Origin: Alteromonas sp. 5E99-2
Lineage (GTDB): Bacteria > Pseudomonadota > Gammaproteobacteria > Enterobacterales > Alteromonadaceae
DNA length: 64,000 bases
Assembly (NCBI RefSeq): GCF_017368475.1
Contig: NZ_JAFNJE010000014.1
Coordinates: forward strand, 41,854-105,853
Direction: 5' to 3'
Shown piece after piece: positions 1 to 7,643 of the stretch; the stretch's first letter is position 1, and each line of letters begins with the position of its first letter. The notes beneath the pieces are model-generated. The model made no database searches. It saw only the letters and a list, made by a program, of their open reading frames with translations, and had not been told where the DNA came from. The position numbers and the translations under genes were made by a program.

Positions 1-1
1 T

Positions 2-1510
2 TTTCGCTCGCTGCTACCCTTGTTATTGTCGTTAAGTTCAATAGCAATTGGTGTGGGCTTCGGCGTACTTACGAGTACACTCGTATTCGGTTCAATTCAC
101 GTACTAACCATTGTTTTTGGCGCGAGCTTAATCGGCATCGTTGTTGATTACTCTTTACATTACTTTTATCACTTTTTATCTGAGAAAAAACAACACAACG
201 ACAAAAAACTTTTGCGAGCAATGATACTTAGCGTGATCACATCACTGGTTGGCTATGGCGCTTTGGGGCTATCGAATTTATTGATATTGAAAAAAATAGC
301 CCTATTTTCCTGCTCAGGCTTACTGCTGGCCTGGCTTAGTGTGATGATTTTTGGCCCGTTAATAGCCAAACGCCCAATTGTTGCTCGCCAAACCACTTTG
401 ATGTTTATTATTAACTGCGTACAAAAGGTTTTTGCTAGTCGTCCCAAATACCTCGCAAGTGCAGGAATGGTTATTGGCATTGCCAGCGCACTCTTTATAG
501 TGTTTGGCTCAATAAAAACCAATGATGATCCTAGACAGTTTTTTCACGTGTCTCAAAGCTTGATAGCCCAAGAAAAAGAGGTTTCTGCTGTAACACAAGT
601 TTTTGAACCTGGTCGATATTTAGTGGTGGAAGGGACAAATAGCGACGACATTTACACTACGCTATCGCTATTTTACTCACAACTTGGTTCACACAGACAA
701 AATCTCACAAGTGTATTAGATTGGCTTCCATCAAAAACAACGCAAGAACAAAATTATAAGTTACAAAGCGCGTTGTATAATGATGGTGGCATAGTCGATT
801 TGTTTTTCCAAAAGCTGGGTATGACAGAGAGTTACTCAAACGACATAAAAGCTGATTACCTAAACGCAAAGCACCATCATCTGGATTTTACAACGCTACG
901 AAACACAGTCCCTGCGCTTCCGCCATTGTGGATTGAAAAAAATGACTCTGTTTACAGCTTTGTACTCATAAAAAAGAACAGTGATTTAGAAAAAATAGCC
1001 TTGATTAGCCAGCAAATCGACAATATTTCGTATATCAACTCGTTAGGTGAAGCGATATCTGCATTAAAAGACCAACGCATCAAGGCAACCAAACTATTAG
1101 CTGTAGCTTATTTGCTTATCGCTATCATGCTATTTTTTTACTATCGACAACTCTCATCTATTACGCTTTTACTTATTCCCCTAGTCGCGAGTCTAGTTAC
1201 CATTGCCTCGGTAGCATTTATTGGTCAATCGGTCACTGTGTTTCACGTTATGGCACTTTTTTTAGTGTTGGGTTTAGGTATGGACTATATCATTTTTGCA
1301 AAAGAAATGACCGACACACACGCCGTCACTCAACAAGCTATTCTTCTGTCTGCGGTGACAAGCTTGTTGTCTTTTGGCCTACTTGCATTTAGTTCTATGC
1401 CTATAGTCAATGCGTTTGGAAGTACTATTTTAATAGGCAACAGTATTAATTTTATTGCGGCGATATGCCTTTTTGGCCTAACCAAAAATAAGCGGAGTAA
1501 AACACAGTGA
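2..1510 (+). CDS. MMPL/RND-family exporter, 5' end cut off by window edge
   Basis: This is the C-terminal part (about 500 residues of an expected 750-800) of an RND-superfamily MMPL exporter in the inner membrane. The frame is open from the first bases, so the true start lies left of the window. Two blocks of hydrophobic helices flank a periplasmic loop of about 190 residues. The first block holds GIVVDYSLHYF and the second GLGMDYIIFAKE, the acidic GxDY motifs in the transmembrane relay of this family. In aryl polyene clusters an MMPL protein is a standard member, thought to move the lipid-linked product out of the inner membrane. The stop overlaps the next gene in a GTGA junction, so the two are translationally coupled. 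Family is confident; substrate is inferred from context. Confidence 0.88.
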   Translation, partial: FRSLLPLLLSLSSIAIGVGFGVLTSTLVFGSIHVLTIVFGASLIGIVVDYSLHYFYHFLSEKKQHNDKKLLRAMILSVITSLVGYGALGLSNLLILKKIALFSCSGLLLAWLSVMIFGPLIAKRPIVARQTTLMFIINCVQKVFASRPKYLASAGMVIGIASALFIVFGSIKTNDDPRQFFHVSQSLIAQEKEVSAVTQVFEPGRYLVVEGTNSDDIYTTLSLFYSQLGSHRQNLTSVLDWLPSKTTQEQNYKLQSALYNDGGIVDLFFQKLGMTESYSNDIKADYLNAKHHHLDFTTLRNTVPALPPLWIEKNDSVYSFVLIKKNSDLEKIALISQQIDNISYINSLGEAISALKDQRIKATKLLAVAYLLIAIMLFFYYRQLSSITLLLIPLVASLVTIASVAFIGQSVTVFHVMALFLVLGLGMDYIIFAKEMTDTHAVTQQAILLSAVTSLLSFGLLAFSSMPIVNAFGSTILIGNSINFIAAICLFGLTKNKRSKTQ

Positions 1511-2238
1511 CAGATAAAAGACGGGTTTTGGTAACAGGTGCTAGCGGTGGTATCGGTAAAGCAACGGCAATCGCGCTGGCCGCACAAGGCTTCGATATAG
1601 CCGTACATTACCGAAATGGCAAAGACGCAGCAAATGAAGTTGTAGACACAATTAAAGCTGCTGCAGGCTCTGCAAGAGCGCTATCTTTCGATGTTACCAA
1701 CAGAGAAGAAGCTCGCTCTGTATTAGAAAACGACATTGAACAATACGGCGCCTATTATGGCGCCGTATGTAATGCCGGCATCACTCAAGATAACGCGTTC
1801 CCCGCGATGACAGAATCTCAATGGGATGGCGTTATTCACACAAATTTAGATGCTTTTTACAACGTATTACACCCCATTGTGATGCCAATGATACGTCTTC
1901 GCCAAGGCGGACGAATTATCACTTTATCATCTGTGTCTGGGTTGGTAGGAAACAGAGGACAGACGAATTATAGTGCATCAAAAGCGGGCATTATTGGCGC
2001 CACAAAATCTCTCGCGATGGAATTAGGTAAACGTAAAATTACCGTTAATTGTGTTGCACCGGGCGTAATAGAAACAGGAATGATTGACGGCGTTTTTGCC
2101 GATGAGGCAAAAAAAATGATACCTCTAGGCAAATTTGGTCATGTTGATGATGTTGCTCATACCGTAGGCTTTTTGATGTCAGACAACGCAAGCTATATTA
2201 CGCGACAAGTAATTAGTGTGAATGGCGGTATGTGTTAA
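1507..2238 (+). CDS. 3-oxoacyl-ACP reductase (FabG/ApeQ-like ketoreductase)
   Basis: A 243-residue short-chain dehydrogenase that probably reduces the 3-ketoacyl-ACP intermediate with NADPH in each polyene elongation cycle. Visible features are the Rossmann motif TGASGGIG (residues 10-17), the NAG motif near 89-91, and the catalytic triad Ser142, Tyr155, Lys159 in SSVSGLVG and YSASK. It begins with GTG, overlapping the exporter stop by 4 bases. Length is normal for FabG (about 244). The chromosome surely has a housekeeping fabG elsewhere; position beside the MMPL gene and opposite two ketosynthases and two hotdog dehydratases argues for pigment synthesis. The reductase in E. coli-type APE clusters is called ApeQ; orthology is not proven here. 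Confidence 0.9.
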   Translation: MTDKRRVLVTGASGGIGKATAIALAAQGFDIAVHYRNGKDAANEVVDTIKAAAGSARALSFDVTNREEARSVLENDIEQYGAYYGAVCNAGITQDNAFPAMTESQWDGVIHTNLDAFYNVLHPIVMPMIRLRQGGRIITLSSVSGLVGNRGQTNYSASKAGIIGATKSLAMELGKRKITVNCVAPGVIETGMIDGVFADEAKKMIPLGKFGHVDDVAHTVGFLMSDNASYITRQVISVNGGMC

Positions 2239-2301
2239 TTGAATTACACCTGGCATAACGCTATATTTACGCGCCTAAATCTCAACATAAAGGAACTAAC
2301 T

Positions 2302-3114
2302 ATGAGACATTTTTATTCTATTCTTATCACTTTAATCTTCTCATTCAGCGCTTTTGCAGATATTAGCGATGGCGAACAAAAGATTATCGACATGCTTTTA
2401 TCTGGTGATTTGCAACGAGCAAAAATAGCAGCTAAAGCCATTGAAGATGCCAGCATAAAAAACACCGAAGTCATTGATGTAGCCGCAGAGGTTTTATTAA
2501 CAAAGGCACCTCATATGTATACCTCTGATGTCGACGCTTTAGCTTGGATTGCGCGCTCCATTGGCTCTACAGAAAACGACCGCTATTACAGTGTTTTATA
2601 TGACATTTTAACATCATCCAATGATAAAAAATTCACTCGTCATGTAAAAAAAGCATTAAAAAAGGTTGGTAGTGGAAGTGGTGAACAGTACGTAGCAGGG
2701 ATGTACGCCTTGCCAAATAACCTGTATGCCAAAGAAAGTGACGAAGCTCGAGATAAGCGTAGTTTAGAGTTGTTAATGGAAGGAACTTTAGCCAGCGCAA
2801 AATTGGGTGCTAGAAGGATCGCAGAAACCAACACGCAAACTATAGAGGTAACAGACACAGCAGCTGAGATATTGTTTACTTACTATGCGACTGCGACTGA
2901 TGGCCAAATTGATACCTTATCTTGGATAGCAACAGCATTAGGTCAATCGAAAACTGGCCGTTATGCCCATTTATTGTCTGAAGTTGAAACAAGCGGTGCT
3001 CACCGTAAATTGCGTAAATATGCAAAAGCCGCGGCAAAATTACATGGACAACCTCAAGGTAAGCAATACGAAAAAGGTATGCTGGACAAAACAATGCCCA
3101 CTTATGATTTTTAG
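2302..3114 (+). CDS. Exported protein of unknown function with two tandem helical repeats
   Basis: 270 residues starting at an ATG preceded by AAAGGAAC; an upstream in-frame start at 2239 lacks a ribosome site and would bury the signal peptide. Residues 1-19 form a Sec signal peptide ending in SAFA. The mature protein is two copies of a domain of about 110 residues, roughly 22-137 and 153-262. They share the pattern LL..G....AK..A..IE......EV.D.AAE.L, then D.L.WIA...G....RY..LL, ending KYA/KKA and a GEQY.AGM / GKQYEKGM motif. The helical, alanine-rich layout resembles HEAT-type repeats. I do not recognise a family. It follows the ketoreductase by 63 bases on the same strand, so it is probably in the exporter-reductase operon and acts in the periplasm. 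Confidence 0.8.
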   Translation: MRHFYSILITLIFSFSAFADISDGEQKIIDMLLSGDLQRAKIAAKAIEDASIKNTEVIDVAAEVLLTKAPHMYTSDVDALAWIARSIGSTENDRYYSVLYDILTSSNDKKFTRHVKKALKKVGSGSGEQYVAGMYALPNNLYAKESDEARDKRSLELLMEGTLASAKLGARRIAETNTQTIEVTDTAAEILFTYYATATDGQIDTLSWIATALGQSKTGRYAHLLSEVETSGAHRKLRKYAKAAAKLHGQPQGKQYEKGMLDKTMPTYDF

Positions 3115-3139
3115 CGGTAAATTATAAAGCGATAGTAAT

Positions 3140-3190
3140 AAGGTTTAACTGTTTCAACTCTATCTAGTTGTTACAGTAAACCTTGTTTTT
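3140..3190 (+). terminator. Rho-independent terminator of the plus-strand APE arm
   Basis: An interrupted hairpin pairs AAGGTTTAACTG (3140-3151) with CAGTAAACCTT (3174-3184), one base bulged, and inside it CAACT (3155-3159) with AGTTG (3166-3170). A T-run follows at 3186-3190 on the plus strand. The run reaches the last codon of the convergent ketosynthase. On the minus strand no T-run follows, so it serves the plus-strand genes. Confidence 0.6.
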
Positions 3191-4427
3191 ATTCAGAAAA
3201 ACGTTTAAAGATCAATGATGTATTAATGCCGCCAAAGGCTAAATTGTTGCTCATTATAATATCAGTTTGAATCTCTCTGCTTTCGTGCTGAATAAAATCC
3301 AGTGGTGCACATCTCTCGTCCACATTATCCAAATTGAGAGTAGGCGCAAACCAGCCTTCATTCATCATCATAATACCTACATAAGCTTCAAACGACCCAC
3401 ACGCACCGAGCGTATGACCTGTGTAACTTTTCATGGTGCTAATTGGTTTTTCACCCATAACCTCAAACGTTGCTTGGCTTTCTGCTATATCTCCATGCAC
3501 TGTAGCAGTGCCGTGGGCTGAGACATAGCCAACATCATCAGCGTCAATACCAGCGTCTTCTAAGGCTAGCGTCATGACTCGTTTAACGGTATCAAGGTTG
3601 GGCTTCACTAAATGGGCTCCATCTGTGTTTGTCCCATACCCTATTACCTCACCTAAAATGGTCGCACCTCGCGCTTTTGCATGCTCGTAAGACTCAAGGA
3701 TAAGAGTACATGCGCCTTCTCCCAAGACTAATCCATCCCGTTGTGCATCGAATGGACGGGGTGTGGCTTCTGGTGTGTCGTTTTTCTTACTGGCGGCAAA
3801 CAAGGTGTCAAATACAGCGGCCTGTGACGGACACAACTCTTCTCCGCCACCGGCTATCATCACATCCTGCTGGCCACTGCGTATAGCCTCATAGGCAAAG
3901 CCTATTCCCTGACTTCCTGCAGTACAGGCACTAGAGGTAGTGTACATTCGCCCTTTAGTACCAAAATACACACTAATATTCACCGCTGCGGTATGGCTCA
4001 TCATGCGTAAATACGTGCTGCTATTAATACGGGATGTAGACAAGCTTTCAAGCATGGGAACAAATTCAAGAGCTGCTTCACTGCTACCTGTAGCGGAACC
4101 AAATGCAACTCCGGTAGATTCTGACTTTATAACTGGATCATCGAGTAAGTTAGCGTCAGTAAGTGCTCGCTCTGTAGCCAACACACTCATTTGAGCAACT
4201 CTGCCCATACTGCGGCGTTTCTTTTTAGTATAGTGTGGGGGTAATTCGAAATCGTGAACTGGCGCGCCTAAGTATGTTCCTAAACCATTGTACTTTTGCC
4301 AATCATCCATAAAGCGCACGCCAGACTGTTTGGCTTGAATTGTCGACTTTATTTCTTCCCAATCGCTACCAAGAGAAGACACTAAGCCTGCTCCAGTAAT
4401 CACAACACGTCTATATTTGTTATTCAA
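3189..4427 (-). CDS. Beta-ketoacyl-ACP synthase (FabF-like, ApeR-type)
   Basis: 412-residue ketosynthase that condenses malonyl-ACP with the growing acyl chain. The thiolase-fold catalytic residues are all present: Cys168 in TTSSACTAGSQG, His305 in SAHGTATVHGD, Lys333 and His338 in KSYTGHTLGACG. It is therefore an active enzyme, unlike the chain-length-factor-like protein at 9224-10036. It is the last gene of the minus-strand APE operon, 12 bases after the ApeP-type dehydratase. The pairing of this ketosynthase with ApeP matches the end of APE clusters, where the second ketosynthase is ApeR. A fatty-acid FabF role is less likely because acpP/fabD/fabG are not adjacent. Confidence 0.9.
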   Translation of the reverse strand: MNNKYRRVVITGAGLVSSLGSDWEEIKSTIQAKQSGVRFMDDWQKYNGLGTYLGAPVHDFELPPHYTKKKRRSMGRVAQMSVLATERALTDANLLDDPVIKSESTGVAFGSATGSSEAALEFVPMLESLSTSRINSSTYLRMMSHTAAVNISVYFGTKGRMYTTSSACTAGSQGIGFAYEAIRSGQQDVMIAGGGEELCPSQAAVFDTLFAASKKNDTPEATPRPFDAQRDGLVLGEGACTLILESYEHAKARGATILGEVIGYGTNTDGAHLVKPNLDTVKRVMTLALEDAGIDADDVGYVSAHGTATVHGDIAESQATFEVMGEKPISTMKSYTGHTLGACGSFEAYVGIMMMNEGWFAPTLNLDNVDERCAPLDFIQHESREIQTDIIMSNNLAFGGINTSLIFKRFSE

Positions 4428-4439
4428 AACTCTTCTCTC

Positions 4440-4916
4440 TTAGTGGCTCTGGCGGCGAAAAACAGACAAACTAGCCTGGGCCAATGGTTCACTGCATTGT
4501 GCTTTGTCACAATAATACTCAATTACACAATCGAAAGTTGCTAAATCGTCTCCAACTAACGCCTTTTCTTTACAACTGATTTTCAATTTAGTTCCTTCTG
4601 CAAAAAAATCACACGTCGATTTATAAGAACGAGTTCCTAGCAAAAAGCCTAAATGGGGCTCAATAAGCCCTTTTTTTAATTGGTGTCCCGCAATCAATGC
4701 AGCAGTTTGCCCCATATATTCTAGTCCGATCCAAGCCGGCACCCCCATGCCAGGCTCAAAAAATGAAGCCTGTTCATCGACATAAACCAAAGACGACGAA
4801 GACCTTTCATCTACCTCTAAAACTTTATTTATCAATAGCATTGGGGGTCGGTGGGGAATAAGTTCAAACAGCAAAGGGTCGAAACGGTTATTCTTTTTCT
4901 GCTTTTCTTCCGACAT
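4440..4916 (-). CDS. apeP: ApeP-family 3-hydroxyacyl-ACP dehydratase (hotdog fold)
   Basis: 158-residue single hotdog-fold protein expected to remove water from 3-hydroxyacyl-ACP to leave the trans double bond kept in aryl polyenes. The N-terminal LIPHRPPMLLINKV (His22) is the typical FabZ/FabA-like entry motif, followed by a GLEYMGQTAALIAGHQ helix characteristic of the ApeP family. Its ATG overlaps the stop of the preceding acyltransferase by one base (TAATG), indicating coupled translation. The cluster holds a second, unrelated-looking hotdog protein (ApeI). In the characterised APE system two dehydratases act together, so both being present is expected. Confidence 0.85.
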   Translation of the reverse strand: MSEEKQKKNNRFDPLLFELIPHRPPMLLINKVLEVDERSSSSLVYVDEQASFFEPGMGVPAWIGLEYMGQTAALIAGHQLKKGLIEPHLGFLLGTRSYKSTCDFFAEGTKLKISCKEKALVGDDLATFDCVIEYYCDKAQCSEPLAQASLSVFRRQSH

Positions 4917-5923
4917 TAGCTTACTTCCACCTTGTTGCTATCAGCGTTTTTTTCACTTGTCTCAGGATCCCAGAAATCATAAAAGTTAAACCACTGATAC
5001 GGCGCTTGAATACTGTGTTCTTCTAGTTTTGATGCAAATGACTGTGCATAGTTGGTAATATCTTGAATTCTATTTTTGCGGGATAAAACAACCTTGTCAC
5101 AAAGAGGGGTTACATCAAAAACCACTTTGTTTTCTTTTGTTCTTTGCCTATAAGCAAACATCAACTTTACCGGACACGCTAGTGCCTTAGCCAACATGTA
5201 AGGGCCTATAGGCAGTGGCGCTGAACGACCAAGAAAATCAACATTTACAGTGCGCTCTAATCCACTAAGAGGTACTCGATCTCCCGCTATAAAGACCCAC
5301 TCTCCAGCATCTATTTTTTGTTTAAGCATCATAATAGTAGTGACATCAAACTCATCGACTTGAAATACGTTTAAGCGGGAATCTTGATTTTCCTTTTGCA
5401 TAATTTTAACGAAATTTCCGGCATGCTTGTCGTACAACAAAACATTGATCGTTTTGTCTTTGTATCTGTGCATAAAACCACGACAAAACTCCAAATTACC
5501 AAAGTGAGAGCCAATGATGAGCTGCCCTTTTTGATCTTCGAGCAAGCTTTCAACTAACTTTTGGTTCGTTAAAATAAAATCAGTTTCTTCAATATCGATT
5601 AGCCAGCCTAGAACTTTGTCTAAAATCACCTCAGCAAAACTTTTAAAATGGATTAACACATGAAACAGGTTGGGTTTATGTTTCCAGGCCTGTGAGCGGT
5701 AGTGGTAGTGATTCAATAAAAACTGAAGAGATGCGTTTCGTTGATCTGTGCGAAACAGTACAAAAAACAAGGCTACAGGGTACATGATCAATGAAAAAAA
5801 CCACCGCCCAAATACGCGATGTAATAAATACAGAAACCGCATTCCACCTAGGGTTCCAGCCTCTTGAATATTTGACCAATGTTGTGAATTATCAACAGAT
5901 TTGGTTGAATTCTTACTACTCAT
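4916..5923 (-). CDS. Lysophospholipid acyltransferase-like (LpxL/HtrB-type) protein
   Basis: 335 residues of the LABLAT superfamily. The catalytic H-x4-E motif is visible as His140 and Glu145 in GSHFGNLEF, followed by an AGDRVPLSG-type block near residue 218 that binds the acceptor phosphate in this family. An N-terminal hydrophobic segment (about residues 40-57) would anchor it to the inner membrane. APE clusters carry such a protein, often fused or adjacent to a GT2 enzyme, and it probably transfers the polyene acyl chain to a lipid or glycolipid head group. Five bases separate it from the upstream glycosyltransferase gene. A lipid A acyltransferase role is unlikely in this setting. Confidence 0.85.
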   Translation of the reverse strand: MSSKNSTKSVDNSQHWSNIQEAGTLGGMRFLYLLHRVFGRWFFSLIMYPVALFFVLFRTDQRNASLQFLLNHYHYRSQAWKHKPNLFHVLIHFKSFAEVILDKVLGWLIDIEETDFILTNQKLVESLLEDQKGQLIIGSHFGNLEFCRGFMHRYKDKTINVLLYDKHAGNFVKIMQKENQDSRLNVFQVDEFDVTTIMMLKQKIDAGEWVFIAGDRVPLSGLERTVNVDFLGRSAPLPIGPYMLAKALACPVKLMFAYRQRTKENKVVFDVTPLCDKVVLSRKNRIQDITNYAQSFASKLEEHSIQAPYQWFNFYDFWDPETSEKNADSNKVEVS

Positions 5924-5927
5924 GAAA

Positions 5928-6674
5928 TTATTTGCTCAAAATAGCTTTTATTCGGTTGTGTATAAGTCGAGGAGAACGAATAAAAGAACCAAACAAAAGA
6001 CGAACATGTAACTGAACTAACATGCTGTTGTCTCTCAAATAATGAAAATGAGACACAGTGTTTTCATGGTAAATAACTTTCGTTGGAATAAAGTGAACGT
6101 CAATATCTGCCCACACAGCCTTAACCAGAATTTCAGTATCAAAATCCATTCTTGAACCTATAAAATACCGATCAACTATATTTTCAAACTCCGCTAGTGG
6201 GTATACACGAAATCCACATAAACTATCTTTGATTTTGAATGAAAAGGTTTCCAGTGCAACCCAGAAATCAGTGATTCTGCGGCCATACACTCTTATTTTA
6301 GGCGCTGTTTCGTCGAAAAAAGGTTTCCCTGAAACTATGGTGTTTCCATTTGCTTTACTGTGATTTAAAAGTTTTTCAACGTCGTCAATATTGTGTTGCC
6401 CGTCAGCATCTAACTGCACCGCATGAGTAAACCCCATAGCGCTAGCATGGCAACATCCGGTAATAACCGCGGCTCCCTTTCCTCGATTTGTTCGATGCTT
6501 AATAAAGTGAAAATTAGGCATATCCTGAAGCAATTTTTTAACTTCATTAAAACTCGCCTCCCCACTGCCATCATCAACTACAATACAAGGTAAGTTCAAT
6601 TCAGCCACTTTAGGTAAAAACTGAGTAAATAGAGTTTCGTGTTTATAATGAGGAATAACGATGCAATATTTCAT
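5928..6674 (-). CDS. Family 2 glycosyltransferase of APE cluster
   Basis: 248-residue GT-A fold glycosyltransferase. The N-terminal CIVIPHYKHE strand, the VVDDGSG nucleotide-binding loop (about 32-38) and the DxD metal-binding pair Asp89/Asp91 in VQLDADGQ are all visible. It resembles dolichyl-phosphate mannosyltransferase-type GT2 proteins but lacks clear membrane helices. In many APE clusters this domain sits next to or fused with the acyltransferase that follows here. Together they probably build the glycolipid carrier for the polyene. The start ATG overlaps the ApeI stop in an ATGA junction. Substrate unknown. Confidence 0.87.
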   Translation of the reverse strand: MKYCIVIPHYKHETLFTQFLPKVAELNLPCIVVDDGSGEASFNEVKKLLQDMPNFHFIKHRTNRGKGAAVITGCCHASAMGFTHAVQLDADGQHNIDDVEKLLNHSKANGNTIVSGKPFFDETAPKIRVYGRRITDFWVALETFSFKIKDSLCGFRVYPLAEFENIVDRYFIGSRMDFDTEILVKAVWADIDVHFIPTKVIYHENTVSHFHYLRDNSMLVQLHVRLLFGSFIRSPRLIHNRIKAILSK

Positions 6675-7060
6675 GACGATGTAAACTTAATACTTCCTGT
6701 AGAAAAAACATTGTTTGCATTAAAATACTGGAATTTTAAGCTACCTTTACTTTCGTTGTACTGCAGCTCTAACGTCAACTGAGTGTCCGGCATGATCATT
6801 GTTTTGAACTTAATATTTCCAAGCTGCTGAAATGTGGTTAACGCAGGGAAAAGCGCCTTCCCTAATTTACCAGCCCAATCCACCTGCACAACGCCTGGCA
6901 ATACCTTTGCATCGGGAAAGTGGCCATCAAACCAAGATAAATCAGTAGGAATATGAAGCGATAGTAACGCGCTTTCCGGCATTACATTAGCTTGAAGGAT
7001 TGCTGGTCCTTCAAAATCATTAAAAACCGCTGTTAGTATGTCTAATTGTGTATTACTCAT
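6671..7060 (-). CDS. apeI: ApeI-family dehydratase (hotdog fold)
   Basis: 129-residue hotdog protein with the active-site histidine His47 in LSWFDGHFPDAKVLPGVVQ, a FabA/FabZ-like motif that defines the ApeI family. It is expected to dehydrate 3-hydroxyacyl-ACP intermediates alongside ApeP. Its start overlaps the preceding membrane-protein gene by 8 bases and its stop overlaps the glycosyltransferase gene by 4, so the operon is tightly packed. In other APE clusters I recall an AMP-dependent ligase gene next to ApeI; none is present at this junction. Confidence 0.87.
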   Translation of the reverse strand: MSNTQLDILTAVFNDFEGPAILQANVMPESALLSLHIPTDLSWFDGHFPDAKVLPGVVQVDWAGKLGKALFPALTTFQQLGNIKFKTMIMPDTQLTLELQYNESKGSLKFQYFNANNVFSTGSIKFTSS

Positions 7061-7643
7061 CGACTATATTATGTTTCTTTTTGTAATAGCCTCGATATAC
7101 CCATTCACCACCGGCAAAGCTCGCTATTAATACGTAAGATAAAACGCCGTTATACAGCGCCCAAACTGACAGACTAGCATACCACGTAGTGTAAGCAGAC
7201 GCAGCAGCGTTAATAATCAGTACCACTCCCCATAGAAAGCACAGTACTCTGAGGTATTGATGAGCTTCTGGTGGAGGTACTTTCCCTCCTAGCTTTGCAA
7301 AGGTCTCAATAAGGCATTCTTTTCCAGCGAGGGATAAGAAAAAAGCAAAACTCATCGCCAAATTCATGAGCACGGGATAAAGCTTTAGTAAATACTCACT
7401 TTCAAATATTAATAAGCTAATACAGAATAAAGATACTCCAGCGAGCATGATCCAATCACTGCCTGTTCTACTTTTACCCGCAAAGCCAAAACGTGCCAAA
7501 AAGAGTGTAAAGATGATAGCTGCAAACCACTGCGGACGAATAACATCTATGTAGCGGTACACCAAAAACGGGTAGGCAAGCATTACGATCACCCCCATTA
7601 GCGTTAATACTGCTTTTATTGGCTCTTTAGGCGCAGGAGGCAT
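7053..7643 (-). CDS. Multi-spanning membrane protein (COG4648-like), APE cluster
   Basis: 196 residues with about five or six hydrophobic helices, beginning with a short proline-rich stretch and a helix at about 10-27, and ending in a basic tail. I recognise it as the conserved membrane protein of APE clusters (COG4648), function unknown. The gene overlaps the flavoprotein stop by one base upstream and ApeI by 8 bases downstream. It could help anchor the synthase or handle product at the inner membrane; the sequence shows no catalytic motif. Confidence 0.75.
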   Translation of the reverse strand: MPPAPKEPIKAVLTLMGVIVMLAYPFLVYRYIDVIRPQWFAAIIFTLFLARFGFAGKSRTGSDWIMLAGVSLFCISLLIFESEYLLKLYPVLMNLAMSFAFFLSLAGKECLIETFAKLGGKVPPPEAHQYLRVLCFLWGVVLIINAAASAYTTWYASLSVWALYNGVLSYVLIASFAGGEWVYRGYYKKKHNIVDE

